A stretch of DNA of 64,000 nucleotides from Photobacterium atrarenae (GTDB taxonomy: Bacteria > Pseudomonadota > Gammaproteobacteria > Enterobacterales > Vibrionaceae). Both the position numbers and the translations under genes were made by a program. The stretch is from NCBI RefSeq assembly GCF_024380015.1, contig NZ_CP101509.1:1240001-1304000 (forward strand), in the 5' to 3' direction. Positions 28,461 to 38,093 of this stretch are shown in pieces. Positions within the stretch are counted from its first letter, which is position 1, and every line of letters starts with the position of its first letter. A model generated the notes under the pieces. It did not search any database, was not told the DNA's origin, and was given only the letters and a program-made list of their open reading frames with translations.

Positions 28461-29761
28461 GAAATAGACTCCTTCTGAGCGACGGTATTGGAAAAACAGG
28501 CGCAGGCGTAGGTTTGGGTCACTTCCATCACTTTGTGAATGACAATATCGCGCGGGGAATTGGTAAGCTGCGCCTGCGCAACGGCTTTGGCCTGATTCGG
28601 GAGATATTGGCTGAGCAAGGTGAGTGGGATGGGGTGCTCCAGTAAGTTCTGGAACAGGCGCTGCTGCGCTTGCTGAACTTCCGGATGGCTCCAGTAATAA
28701 CGAATGCGATCACTGAGGCTGTAGGCACAGTCCAGGTACTGTTGGTGGCCGCGGCTGTGATAGTGCTGGCGCCAGTAATCAGGTTCTTCATGCATCACTT
28801 GCTCGATGGTATCGCGCAGGTGCGCAGCGCGATGGGCGCCTAACCATTCAATTTCGGCCCGGTCGAGGGCAAACAGTGCTTCACGCAGGGCAAAGGTCAG
28901 GGCTGGCCCGACTTTGAGGATGGCAAAGTGATCCCGGATCAGCTGGTGGTAGGCTGCCGGATTCTGGTAATCCGTTGAATGAGCTTCAAAAACCAGGTGG
29001 GGTTGAGTTTCAATTAGTTTTGCCAGCGGTTGAGCCAGTTCACTGCGATAGTGATGAATATTATGATGGTCAAATTCCACCCCGGGTTGTACCACCAGGC
29101 CGATGACGCGTGACCAAACATATCCCAGCCCTTGATCAGAAAAAGCCTGGTGGTGAGTATTCAGCGTTTCCTGTACCTCTTCCGGCTGGGTCACCGCGAG
29201 TCCGGTAAGAGACTCCAACGCTCCACCCGGCGTGGGGACTTCAGTACCTATTACATAAACCGGCGGCTCGCCGCCACATTCCTGCCATGCTGCTTCGGCG
29301 ATCGCACACAGGCGTGCCGCACGCTCAGCTAGTTTGAGTTCGTCCAGTGGCAGGGTATCGTCGGCACAAGCCATGGAACAATCAAGATGGATCTTTTTGA
29401 AACCAGCCTGAACATAATCGCGGATCAGGGTCTCTGACCGTGCCATGGCCTCATCGGAAGTCAGGTGCTGCCAGCAATTCGGACCGAGATGATCCCCGCC
29501 AAGGACCACCATGTCCTGCGGAAACTGAAGGCGCTCTGCCAGTTCAAAGACAACGTTGGCAAAATCACGTGGCGTCATACCGGTATAACCACCATCCTGG
29601 TTCACTTGGTTTGAGGTGGCTTCAATCAGAACCGGACGCTGGTCGTTCTTGGCTTGCAGGATCGCGGCTTCCAGAACCAGCGGGTGAGCTGAACATACCG
29701 AGTAGATCCCGACGGGCTCTCCTTGCTTGTGCGCTGAAATAAGCTCAAGTATTGGTTTCAT
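28457..29761 (-). CDS. kbaZ: Tagatose-1,6-bisphosphate aldolase, non-catalytic subunit
   Basis: A 434-residue GatZ/KbaZ protein that stabilises and activates the KbaY aldolase. The YSVCSAHPLVLEAA start, GGDHLGPNCWQ and LDCSMACADD segments are typical. It is the first gene of the operon and starts about 245 bases from the divergent sugar kinase. Tagatose-6-phosphate kinase is not encoded here; 6-phosphofructokinase elsewhere may supply that step. Confidence 0.93.
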   Translation of the reverse strand: MKPILELISAHKQGEPVGIYSVCSAHPLVLEAAILQAKNDQRPVLIEATSNQVNQDGGYTGMTPRDFANVVFELAERLQFPQDMVVLGGDHLGPNCWQHLTSDEAMARSETLIRDYVQAGFKKIHLDCSMACADDTLPLDELKLAERAARLCAIAEAAWQECGGEPPVYVIGTEVPTPGGALESLTGLAVTQPEEVQETLNTHHQAFSDQGLGYVWSRVIGLVVQPGVEFDHHNIHHYRSELAQPLAKLIETQPHLVFEAHSTDYQNPAAYHQLIRDHFAILKVGPALTFALREALFALDRAEIEWLGAHRAAHLRDTIEQVMHEEPDYWRQHYHSRGHQQYLDCAYSLSDRIRYYWSHPEVQQAQQRLFQNLLEHPIPLTLLSQYLPNQAKAVAQAQLTNSPRDIVIHKVMEVTQTYACACFSNTVAQKESIS

Positions 29762-29825
29762 TCTGTTTCCTACTTATTGGTGTTGATGGTAGTGCATCAA
29801 ACAGGGTATTAATTATCGCCTTGTC

Positions 29826-29845
29826 TTTCGTTTTGTTTCTTTTTC
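29826..29845. promoter_or_regulatory. AgaR-like operator in the kbaZ/kinase divergent promoter
   Basis: TTTCGTTTTGTTTCTTTT fits the T-rich repeat TTTCRTTTYRTTTYNYTT recalled for E. coli AgaR at nearly every position. It lies 65 bases upstream of kbaZ. Confidence 0.65.
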
Positions 29846-29910
29846 TTATTTAATCACTGTGTTCTTAGAAAAAAAGCTACTCAGATCACAACTACTATCT
29901 TTGTGTTATC

Positions 29911-29926
29911 TTTCATTTTCTTTTTT
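29911..29926. promoter_or_regulatory. Second AgaR-like operator, kinase side
   Basis: TTTCATTTTCTTTTTT resembles the same repeat and lies about 85 bases from the first. Two sites could support repression of both directions by looping. The 247-bp gap holds no gene. Confidence 0.5.
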
Positions 29927-30008
29927 GTTTTGCGACTGGCACAGGTTTATTGCGTTGGGGAATATGGTACTTATTGGTCCGATGATGGATTGAAGTAAGG
30001 ACAAAGTG

Positions 30009-30974
30009 ATGTTGGCAGGATTTGACATTGGTGGAACCAAGATTGAGTTGGTGGTCTTTGATGAGGCATATCAGGCTGTATATCAGCAGCGAGAGCCGAC
30101 CCCGACGCAGGATTATGAGCAATTTCTTGAAACGCTGGTGGCGATGCTGCAACGTGCTGAGGAGGCTTGCGGGGAAATCAGTCGGGTTGGGGTCGGGATG
30201 CCCGGTATTGTCGATATCGACACCGGCGCGCAGCTTTCCTCGAATATTCCTGCGGCCACGGGGCATTGTATTGCAAAAGATATCGAAGTCAGACTGGCGC
30301 GGCCGACGGTGTTGGGCAATGACTGTCAGTGCTTTGCACTTTCCGAAGCCAATGGCGGGGCGGCAGCGCAGTACGAGTCCGTGTTTGGGGCTGTGCTTGG
30401 CACGGGCGTTGGTGGGGGGGTGTGCCTGAACGGGCTGCTTATCAAAGGCCGTAATGGCACCGCCGGGGAGTGGGGCCACTCACCGCTGCCAGCGCAGTTT
30501 GTGGAAAAGTACGGTTTACCGCTTGTTCAGTGTGGCTGTGGGAAAACGGGCTGCGTTGAGCGTTACATCTCCGGACCGGGCTTGGTATTTTTATATCAGC
30601 ATTGTGGCGGTGAAGCGCGCTCTGCCATTCAGGTGATTGACGAAATGAGAGCCGAAAATCCGCAGGCAGAGCAAGCTTTCACGATGTATCTTGATATTTT
30701 GGCCTGTACTTTGGCTTCTTTTGTTCATATCTATGACCCGCAAGCTGTGGTGTTTGGTGGTGGTTTGAGCCGGGTGCCTGAGCTTTATCAGCGACTTCCG
30801 GACTCTCTTCGTCAGCACTTGTTACCCGCGATCAAAACGCCGGCCTTATTGGCACCGAAGTTTGGGGATTCCAGCGGCGTTCGCGGGGCGGCGATGTTGG
30901 CTGAATCCTGTCACTCTCCTTTATTGCGTAGCAGCAAAGCGATTGACTCGAGAGATCACTGCACAGCGACGTGA
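30009..30974 (+). CDS. agaK: ROK family N-acetylhexosamine kinase
   Basis: A 321-residue ROK kinase closely resembling NagK: FDIGGTKIELVVFD phosphate-binding start, GTGVGGG, the substrate GEWGHSP motif, and the zinc motif CGCGKTGCVE. It would phosphorylate free GalNAc or GlcNAc at O6. A PTS delivers sugar already phosphorylated, so the kinase suggests a second route bringing in free sugar, perhaps through the nearby ABC transporter. GTG 30006 is also in frame, but ATG 30009 gives the family start and follows AAGGA. The C-terminal 20 residues are atypically polar. Confidence 0.85.
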   Translation: MLAGFDIGGTKIELVVFDEAYQAVYQQREPTPTQDYEQFLETLVAMLQRAEEACGEISRVGVGMPGIVDIDTGAQLSSNIPAATGHCIAKDIEVRLARPTVLGNDCQCFALSEANGGAAAQYESVFGAVLGTGVGGGVCLNGLLIKGRNGTAGEWGHSPLPAQFVEKYGLPLVQCGCGKTGCVERYISGPGLVFLYQHCGGEARSAIQVIDEMRAENPQAEQAFTMYLDILACTLASFVHIYDPQAVVFGGGLSRVPELYQRLPDSLRQHLLPAIKTPALLAPKFGDSSGVRGAAMLAESCHSPLLRSSKAIDSRDHCTAT

Positions 30975-31079
30975 TCCGAGCTTTGGCAGAAATTGCACTG
31001 TAAAGATGAAGGCAAAATTTCACTTTTGTTCTTTTGCTTACGGTGCGCTTCACTTTTTATCAATTACCTTGATGTGATA

Positions 31080-31097
31080 TTTCGTTAAGTTTCATTG
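31080..31097. promoter_or_regulatory. AgaR-like operator upstream of agaR
   Basis: TTTCGTTAAGTTTCATTG resembles the AgaR repeat with a few changes and lies about 40 bases before the agaR start, suggesting autoregulation. Confidence 0.45.
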
Positions 31098-31138
31098 TTT
31101 TGTTATGATACGCATCATATAGGGTAGGAATGTTGGCT

Positions 31139-31921
31139 ATGAAACAAACCAGTAAACGAAGAGAAGAAATTTTAAGTCAGCTGAAATCCGAAGGCAGTGT
31201 TTCGGTCTCTCAATTGTCGCAGTCGCTCGGTGTGAGTACCGTGACCATCCGCAATGATCTCGCTTACCTTGAAACGAAAGGGCTGCTGATGCGATCGTAC
31301 GGCGGCGCGATCGACTGTCAGGTGCAGGAGGCGACACCAGAAGTGGTGCAGGAGACTAATATTCAGGAAAAGGCCACGCTGCATGCCAGGGAAAAGGCCA
31401 GTATTGCCAAGGCGGCTGCCAGTCATATTCACTCGGGCGAAACTATTATTCTTGATTCAGGCACCACCACTGAGCAGGTGGCCAAGTTGCTCCTGAACAA
31501 GCAGGGTATTGTGGTGATGACCAATGGTTTGAACATTGCAGCGACACTGTCTGAAGCGGATGATGTGGAGGTCATGATGACCGGTGGTACTTTGCGCAAG
31601 AAAAGTTTGTCTTTTTATGGCTCTCAGGCAGAAGAGAATATGAAAGCCTATCACTTTGATAAAATATTTTTAGGCGTGGATGGTTTTCATATCCGGGCCG
31701 GGATCACCACGCATAATGAGAATGAAGCGCGCTTGAATCGGGCGATGTGCGATGCGGCTAAGGAGGTCATCGTGGTGACCGACTCCAGTAAATTCGACAA
31801 AGTCAGCCTGCATAAGATTATTCCGTGCGATCTCATCAACACCCTGATCACCGACAAAAATATTCCACAAGATTACCTACACGCGTTGAGCGGGCAGGGT
31901 ATCAAGGTGATTACGGTTTAA
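31139..31921 (+). CDS. agaR: DeoR family repressor, AgaR type
   Basis: A 260-residue DeoR-family regulator. The HTH (about residues 5-55) contains SVSQLSQSLGVSTVTIRNDLAYLE, nearly the AgaR pattern, followed by RSYGGA. The C-terminal sugar-phosphate sensor has DSGTTTEQVAK and MTGGTLRKKSLSFYG. It should repress the aga genes and be released by an amino-sugar phosphate. ATG 31139 is chosen because GGTAGGA sits nine bases upstream; ATG 31130 abuts that site. A terminator follows. Confidence 0.88.
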   Translation: MKQTSKRREEILSQLKSEGSVSVSQLSQSLGVSTVTIRNDLAYLETKGLLMRSYGGAIDCQVQEATPEVVQETNIQEKATLHAREKASIAKAAASHIHSGETIILDSGTTTEQVAKLLLNKQGIVVMTNGLNIAATLSEADDVEVMMTGGTLRKKSLSFYGSQAEENMKAYHFDKIFLGVDGFHIRAGITTHNENEARLNRAMCDAAKEVIVVTDSSKFDKVSLHKIIPCDLINTLITDKNIPQDYLHALSGQGIKVITV

Positions 31922-31930
31922 GCTCAAACA

Positions 31931-31957
31931 AAAGCCACTGAAACTTTCAGTGGCTTT
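31931..31957. terminator. Rho-independent terminator after agaR
   Basis: A 13-bp perfect stem (AAAGCCACTGAAA / TTTCAGTGGCTTT) with a single-base centre and flanking T-rich sequence. It separates agaR from the convergent oxidoreductase gene. Confidence 0.88.
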
Positions 31958-31981
31958 ATTCTACCTAGTGTCCTTTCTGAA

Positions 31982-33234
31982 CTAGAGCACGACGTCGACA
32001 ACACGTTTCTCCCGGCGGGATTGCTCGGCAGCAAACACGGTGAGATGGGTCTCCAGGGTTTCCGCAGAGCCGGATAAAATCAGTGATTGATCTTCTTTTG
32101 CGACGGCTTCGATAAACCTTTGCATCATGTGGTAGTCCCCCCGCCATGCCCGGTCATCGTTGTTTCGTCCTGAATTGCTTCCACATCGTAAACTGTTTCA
32201 CGATTGGTTTTAAAATCAAACACTTTGATATAACGGCCATCCCCCTCGATTTGTCCCAGGGTACCGAATAGCCGTGTCTTGCGATCGGCATATTCAGTAA
32301 AGGCCGTCATTGTAAACGAAGCGGACCTTCCGTCTTCAAACTGGAAATTGACCACCTGGTGGTCGACGACGTCATTGTCACACAGATAAACGCATCTGCC
32401 GTAGGGACCTTCTGCCAAGGCGCTCAGCAGGGCCTGCTCACCATCTTCCGGAGTCACAATCTTTCGGGTGTACTCACCACCATGCTGGCTCTCGAGGTAG
32501 ATTTTTTTTGCAGAATACGGACAGCCGGTTTCAACCTGACAGTCAACGCAGCGCTCGGCAGCACCTTCGGGTTGATTCTCTGGTTTGAAGTGGTACAGAC
32601 CGCCAAACGATTGGACCGCGCTGACCGGGCTGCCCATGATAAAGCGGATCCAGTCTAAGTCGTGACAAGCCTTGGCGAGCAACATGAAGGTAGACTCTTC
32701 TTGATTGCGCCAGTTGCCGCGAACGAAAGAATGCGCCTGGTGCCACCAGCCGACCGGCTCCAGGTGTTGCATCGAGACAACGTCACCAATGATATTCTCG
32801 GCGAGCAATTGCTTGAGCCGGGTTGTATATCGGGTATAGCGCATGACATGGCAAACGCCGAAGATAATACCGTTTTCATCGACGGCATCGACGATTTTCC
32901 TGCATTCCTCTGCGCTGGGAGACATCGGCTTTTCGAGGAGCATGTGGTATTTCTGCTGGGCAAAGGTGATCGCCGGCTCTGTATGCATTTTGTCCTGCGT
33001 GCAGATCAGCACGGCATCCGCTATTTTGCCCAGTACAGCGATTTGTTCCCAGGATTCAAAAACGCGATCTGCGGGGAGGTTATGTTGATGTGCCAGTGCG
33101 GCGCGATACTTCGCGCGCGGTTCGGCGACAGCGACCACCTTCATTTTATCCGGGTGCTCAAGCGCATAACGCGCATAGAGTTCACCGCGGGCGCCACCGC
33201 CGATAACAGCGACCGTCACAGGTTGGTTATCCAT
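31982..33234 (-). pseudogene. Gfo/Idh/MocA family oxidoreductase, frameshifted near its C-terminus
   Basis: An NAD-dependent sugar dehydrogenase-like protein: Rossmann motif VIGGGARGELYA, LLEKPMS catalytic lysine, and a C-x2-C...CPYSA cysteine cluster seen in one subgroup. The open frame runs 33234 to 32125 and ends GHGGGTTT. At the six-C tract 32137-32142 (plus strand), one extra base would restore GHGGGDYHMMQRFIEAV and continue about 48 residues to a stop at 31982-31984, the normal family end. So the gene is either truncated by a one-base loss or carries a sequencing error. Location between agaR and the ABC genes suggests a role with the imported sugar. Confidence 0.8.
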
Positions 33235-33574
33235 TGCTCACCTCGTAATTATCCTTATTGAGTACCAGACGAATTGCTACGGGAAAGATATCAAAAGGTT
33301 TCGAAAGATAATAGCTGTTTGATCACCAATCTTGTTTTTATTTGTGCTGAGGTGGAAAAATCGCTGTTTCTCAGGCTGAAATGGAATAATAATACTTTAT
33401 TAAACAGTGTTTGGGGCGTAAATGTCGACATGTTAGGGTTGGTGTGTGAAATGTTATCAGGATTTTGTTATTTCGATCGTAATCACACCATTATCAAAAT
33501 TGATGTGATAAAAAGAAAAGGAAAGAAAGTGAAACTTATGCAATGTGTGCGATGAATTATAAAAGGGAAGTTAT
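33235..33574. promoter_or_regulatory. Divergent regulatory region of oxidoreductase and ABC genes, with an AgaR-like site
   Basis: This 340-bp AT-rich gap holds no credible gene. At 33511-33534, read on the minus strand, TTTCACTTTCTTTCCTTTT resembles the AgaR repeat and lies about 40 bases before the ABC binding-protein gene. A weaker CTTTC-rich stretch lies near 33283-33308 by the oxidoreductase start. AAGGGAAG precedes ATG 33575. Confidence 0.5.
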
Positions 33575-34819
33575 ATGTTCAAAATCAACAACCTGGCAAA
33601 AGCACTCCTCTGTACCTCAATCTTGAGCGCAACTTCTGTGCTGGCTGCAGACAAAACTGAAATTCGTTATGGGATATGGGATCGCAACCAACTGCCTGCA
33701 GTGGAAGCCATCATCCAGAAGTTTGAGGCCCGCAATCCTGATATCGATGTGGAAATTGAGCTGACGCCTTACAAGCAATATTTCGTCAAACTGAATGCTG
33801 CGGCCAGTGGTGGTGTTACGCCCGATGTATTCTGGATGAATATGCCGAATGTGAGCACTTATACTAAACATGGCTTGCTGGAGCCGTTGGACGGTTATCT
33901 CAAGGGTTCAACCGTTGAACTCGACAAGTTTGTGAATAGCTCGGTTCAGGCTTATCAGGTGGATGGCCAGCAATATGGCGTGCCACGCGATATTGATGCG
34001 ATTGCGGTTTGGTATAACAAAGCCATTTTTGATCAGGCCGGGGTCGCGTATCCGACGAATGATTGGACCTGGGATGAGATGGCGGCAAAAGCTGCAGCCA
34101 TTCAGAAAGCCACGGATGACTCGGTGTACCCGATCATGATGAATCTAACTGATGGTCAGGAGACTTATTTTAACCTGATCCTGCAAGCAGGCGGTGACAT
34201 TATTCGTCCGGACAAGAAAACCACAGATATTGCCGGCAAGGATGCTCTCTCGGCGTACAAACAAGTTCAGCAGTTGATGAATAAGCAGCTGTTGCCGACT
34301 GCGCAGCAAATTAGTGAGTTGAATATGAGCGAGGTGTTTCAGTCGGGACGTGCAGCGATGGCTTACTCAGGTTCATGGAATGCCTTACCTTTCTCATCCA
34401 ATGCACAAATCAACGATCATATCGGCGTAGTGACCATGCCGAAAATTAAGCGCAATGCAGGAGTATCACACAGTATCGCCTATGTGATGTCCCGTAAAAC
34501 CCAGCATAAAGCGGCCGCATTCCGGCTCCTTGAGTTCCTGAGCAGCGATGAAGCGCAGTCGGTGTTGGCGAATTCACGCACGGTGATCCCGGCCAAGAAA
34601 ACGGTGAGCCATTTTTGGGTCGAAGCGTTTGATACGGTTGATGTCTCTGCGTATACCAAGGCGCTGGAGACGGCACACCAATATCCAACGGCTGCGAATA
34701 CTGCGAAATGGCACTCGCTGCTCAACGATGGGCTGAAAAAAGTCTGGCTCGGGCAGGATCCGGAAAAAGTTATGCCGGGCGTAGAGAAGAAAGTCAACCG
34801 CGTGCTTAAGAAAGGTTAA
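33575..34819 (+). CDS. ABC sugar transporter substrate-binding protein
   Basis: A 414-residue periplasmic binding protein of the MalE/UgpB-like (SBP_bac_1) family. A signal peptide (about 1-24, ending VLA) precedes EIRYGIWDRNQLPAVEAI, and DVFWMNMPNVSTYTKHGLLEPL and GVPRDIDAIAVWYNKAIFD are typical carbohydrate-binder segments. The ligand is unknown; the aga context suggests a GalNAc-containing sugar. It is followed by a hairpin before the permease genes, which often gives higher expression of the binding protein. Confidence 0.92.
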   Translation: MFKINNLAKALLCTSILSATSVLAADKTEIRYGIWDRNQLPAVEAIIQKFEARNPDIDVEIELTPYKQYFVKLNAAASGGVTPDVFWMNMPNVSTYTKHGLLEPLDGYLKGSTVELDKFVNSSVQAYQVDGQQYGVPRDIDAIAVWYNKAIFDQAGVAYPTNDWTWDEMAAKAAAIQKATDDSVYPIMMNLTDGQETYFNLILQAGGDIIRPDKKTTDIAGKDALSAYKQVQQLMNKQLLPTAQQISELNMSEVFQSGRAAMAYSGSWNALPFSSNAQINDHIGVVTMPKIKRNAGVSHSIAYVMSRKTQHKAAAFRLLEFLSSDEAQSVLANSRTVIPAKKTVSHFWVEAFDTVDVSAYTKALETAHQYPTAANTAKWHSLLNDGLKKVWLGQDPEKVMPGVEKKVNRVLKKG

Positions 34820-34826
34820 GCCAGGG

Positions 34827-34857
34827 AAAGGGGGGAGTGGAATCGCTTTCCCCCTTT
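34827..34857 (+). terminator. Intercistronic hairpin between binding-protein and permease genes
   Basis: AAAGGGGG and CCCCCTTT form an 8-bp stem with a 15-base loop. Without a long T-run it probably attenuates or stabilises the upstream mRNA rather than ending it fully. Confidence 0.6.
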
Positions 34858-34882
34858 GATATTGCTGACAAAAGGACTTGCA

Positions 34883-35785
34883 ATGGTGCAGAGTGCTAAA
34901 CCTCAACTCAGTGAGTTGGAAAAAGAATCCCGGTTCTGGGGCTACGTGATGATTGCCCCGCTTGTACTTGGGATGACGGTCTTTTTCTTCCTCCCGTTTT
35001 TTCAAAACGTCTTTTACAGCTTTACCGATCTGGGTGAATTTGAAATATGGACCACCGTCAGCCTCGAAAATTATGAGATCTTGCTGGAAGATGGCGAGTT
35101 TTTCTCGTCGCTGATGAACACGCTATTTTACGTGGTGGTGTGTGTGCCGGTGATTGTCTTGCTGTCTTTGCTGCTGGCCATCGGGATCAACCAGAACATT
35201 GTCGCTCAGGGTACTTTTCGGACGCTGCTTTTTATTCCTGCGGTAACTATGCCGGCGGCTGTCGCTATGGTTTGGAAGTGGCTTTATAACAGTGATTACG
35301 GATTGTTGAATCAGCTACTGCTCGGAGTCGGTCTGGAGCCCGTGAGTTGGCTGTCTGATCCTGATCTGGTCCGACTGAGTTCAGCAATTGTGGTGATCTG
35401 GTCTTCAATTGCGTTGAAGATGATCATTTTGCTGGCGGGGTTGCAAGGAATACCGTCGCAATTATATGAAGCCGCAGCGATCGATTGCGCAGGCCCGATC
35501 AGGCGTTTCTTTTCCATCACATTGCCCATGATGGTCCCGACCTTGTTTTTTGTCTCGATTATTGCCTTTATTGAAATATTGCAGACGTTCGATGTGATCT
35601 ACCTGTTATTTGGTGAAGGTTCGATGGTGGAAGAGCAGACGATGACAATTGTGTACCTGTTTTATAAATACGCGTTCGTTTATCAGGAAAAAGGTTATGC
35701 GTCGGCGATTGCGGTCGTTTTGTTCCTGATCACGATGGCGATCACCCTGTGCCAAATTGGACTTGGAAAACGGCTGAATCACTAA
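34883..35785 (+). CDS. ABC sugar transporter permease (MalF-like)
   Basis: A 300-residue inner-membrane protein with six hydrophobic segments and the EAA loop YEAAAIDCAGPIRRFFSITLP near residue 195, which docks the ATPase. It pairs with the next permease. ATG 34883 with AAAGGAC upstream is preferred over the in-frame start at 34856. Confidence 0.92.
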   Translation: MVQSAKPQLSELEKESRFWGYVMIAPLVLGMTVFFFLPFFQNVFYSFTDLGEFEIWTTVSLENYEILLEDGEFFSSLMNTLFYVVVCVPVIVLLSLLLAIGINQNIVAQGTFRTLLFIPAVTMPAAVAMVWKWLYNSDYGLLNQLLLGVGLEPVSWLSDPDLVRLSSAIVVIWSSIALKMIILLAGLQGIPSQLYEAAAIDCAGPIRRFFSITLPMMVPTLFFVSIIAFIEILQTFDVIYLLFGEGSMVEEQTMTIVYLFYKYAFVYQEKGYASAIAVVLFLITMAITLCQIGLGKRLNH

Positions 35786-35798
35786 GGATTTCAATATC

Positions 35799-36668
35799 AT
35801 GACAACAACGACACTATCGACACGGCACGGTGCCAAATCGATTCAGTCCAGGATCGGTGGCGGGAAGCTACTGGTCTATGGGTTTATGCTGCTGGCGACG
35901 GTTGCGACGATTTTGCCATTTATCTGGATGATACTGACCTCCGTGAAGACGCAAAGCGAAGCGTTGAGTATTCCGCCGCAGGTCTTTCCGCAAACCTGGC
36001 AGCTTTCAGCCTATGAGAAAATTATCGCCGAATTGCCTTTTGTACAATTCTATATCAACTCGGTGCTCGTCACTTTGGCCATTGTGCTGTTGCAAACTCT
36101 GATTGCGGCAATGGCGGCTTACGGGTTTGCCCGTCTCCGATTTCCCGGGCGGGATGCCATCTTTTTAATCTGTGTCTCGATCCTGATGGTGCCCGGACAG
36201 ATTTTTCTGATCCCTCAATTCCTGATTGTACAAAAAATGGGGTTGCTCAATACACTGACCGGTCTGGTGCTACCCGGGTTATTTAGTATTTACGGCGCTT
36301 TTTTACTGCGACAGTTTTTTATTTCGGTCCCGAAGGAAATTGAAGAGGCTGCGATTGTCGATGGCCTCAATCATTTTCAGATTTTCTATAAAATCATGCT
36401 GCCATTGATCAGACCGGGCATCATCGCTTGCGTCATCATTAACGGCTTGTGGAGTTGGAACAACCTGATGTGGCCGCTGATTGTCAATACATCGTTTGAC
36501 AAAATGACTTTGCCGGTCGGATTAGCATCACTTTCCAGCCGTGCCGGGGTCGAGTACCCCATGTTGATGGCGGGTGCCCTGATGGCCATTGTGCCGATGT
36601 TATTGCTCTACATGGTGTTCCAAAAGCAGTTTATTGAAGGCGCGGCAAGCGCGGGTGTGAAAGGTTAA
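35799..36668 (+). CDS. ABC sugar transporter permease (MalG-like)
   Basis: A 289-residue second permease with six hydrophobic segments, the [19 protein letters not shown] loop and LPLIRPG. It appears intact. The spacing is 13 bases after the first permease and 31 before the ATPase start, so it is one operon. The ATPase it depends on is broken by a stop codon. Confidence 0.92.
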   Translation: MTTTTLSTRHGAKSIQSRIGGGKLLVYGFMLLATVATILPFIWMILTSVKTQSEALSIPPQVFPQTWQLSAYEKIIAELPFVQFYINSVLVTLAIVLLQTLIAAMAAYGFARLRFPGRDAIFLICVSILMVPGQIFLIPQFLIVQKMGLLNTLTGLVLPGLFSIYGAFLLRQFFISVPKEIEEAAIVDGLNHFQIFYKIMLPLIRPGIIACVIINGLWSWNNLMWPLIVNTSFDKMTLPVGLASLSSRAGVEYPMLMAGALMAIVPMLLLYMVFQKQFIEGAASAGVKG

Positions 36669-36699
36669 TGTCGGCACGAGCCGAATCCAGGAGGATCCC

Positions 36700-37908
36700 A
36701 TGGCTGGGGTAAAATTAAAGCAATTGGAAAAGCAGTACCCGAACGGTTTCAAGGCGGTGCACGGTATTGATCTTGATATCCGGGACGGCGAGTTTATGGT
36801 GCTGGTCGGCCCGTCCGGGTGTGCCAAGTCCACTACACTCCGTATGGTGGCTGGGCTTGAAAGCAATACCGGCGGTGAAATTTGGATCGGTGATCAGTGT
36901 GTGAATCATCTGCTGCCGAAAGACCGGGGCATCTCGATGGTATTTCAGAATTATGCACTCTATCCCCATATGACGACCTATCAGAATATGGCCTTCGGAC
37001 TGAAAAATGCCGGCTAGGATAAAGCGATTATTCATCAGCGTGTCATGGATGCTGCAGAGAAGCTTGAACTGATGGCGCTGTTGGATCGCAAACCAAAAGA
37101 AATGTCTGGCGGCCAATGTCAGCGTGTTGCGGTCGGTCGGGCGATTGTTCGCAAACCGGATGTGTTTCTGTTCGATGAGCCACTCTCGAATTTGGATGCG
37201 AAATTACGGGTTTCGATGCGGGTCAGCCTGATGCAGTTGCACCGCCAACTGCAGGAAGAAGGGGTGAGCTCAACGATGATTTATGTCACCCATGATCAGG
37301 TCGAAGCTATGACGATGGGGGATCGAATCTGTGTGATGTGCGAAGGTCGGGTGATGCAGGTCGACACACCCATTAACCTGTATCATTATCCGGCGAATAA
37401 ATTTGTTGCTGGCTTTATCGGGAGCCCGTCGATGAATCTTCTGCTGTTGGATTACCATCCGGACTCAGCCAGTGTCTCTCTGACTGCCGATTATCGAATG
37501 GCAATTCCGGCATCGGTGCGCTCACACATGCAATATTACCAGGGGGGTAAGATTTGGTTTGGGCTCCGCTCTGAACATATTAGAATTCTACATCAGGCGT
37601 CGTCATCGACGGTGGCGGCGACAATTACCAACGTTGAGCGGATGGGAAATGAAGATCTGCTGCATTGCCAGGTCGGCGATCACCGCTTGGTGGTTCGAGC
37701 GCCATCCCGGCCGGATTGGCTGCCGCAGATCAATGCGCAAATCTTTCTTGAGCCGGATCTTCAGTCGGTCCATTTGTTTGATCCGGATACGGAGCAGGCA
37801 TTAGTTCAGAGAAAACCTGATTTGAAGGAGCATGCCGACCCGTTCACTAACCAGCAGGAGCCGAGTTCAGGTAAGTTGGGGCCACAAACGCAGCAAGCGG
37901 CTCTTTGA
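36700..37908 (+). pseudogene. ABC sugar transporter ATPase (MalK/UgpC-like), interrupted by an in-frame TAG
   Basis: The frame from ATG 36700 (AGGAGG upstream) runs 105 codons, meets TAG at 37015-37017, then continues in the same frame to 37908. The whole would be about 402 residues, the normal size, with Q-loop, Walker B (LFDEPLSNLDAK), H-loop (VTHDQVEAMT) and a C-terminal OB-type regulatory domain. Two further changes hit invariant motifs: Walker A reads GPSGCAKST (Ala instead of the Gly before Lys), and the signature reads MSGGQCQRV (Cys instead of Arg). Several independent lesions suggest a true decaying gene. Amber suppression would not mend Walker A. Confidence 0.85.
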
Positions 37909-37936
37909 TGATTTTACTTTGACCTTGAACTGGATT

Positions 37937-37959
37937 GGCCTCTTTGTGAGGCCTTTTTT
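37937..37959 (+). terminator. Rho-independent terminator after the ABC operon
   Basis: GGCCTC / GAGGCC stem, 5-base loop, then six T. Confidence 0.88.
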
Positions 37960-38093
37960 CTTTTGATGTTCATCCCCAAAATGATTGTTAATTTATTGTT
38001 TTGGACGGGGGAGATTATGCTAATATTTAGCCCTTATGCAGCCAGGTGACTAATGTGCCGGTTGTTTCGGACTGGTTTTATAAGGAGGTAGGC

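Noticed and set aside
31982..33234. GH109 alpha-N-acetylgalactosaminidase
   Set aside because: GH109 enzymes share the Gfo/Idh/MocA fold and would suit the GalNAc context. This protein has no export signal and carries a cysteine cluster not expected there, so the general family name is kept.
33274..33555. 93-codon frame upstream of the ABC binding-protein gene
   Set aside because: It lies in the AT-rich divergent promoter region over a likely AgaR site, with no ribosome binding site and no protein-like pattern.
36700..37908. Two separate functional genes (105 and 287 residues)
   Set aside because: Both pieces are in the same frame across one TAG and together form one ATPase of normal length, so they are one broken gene.
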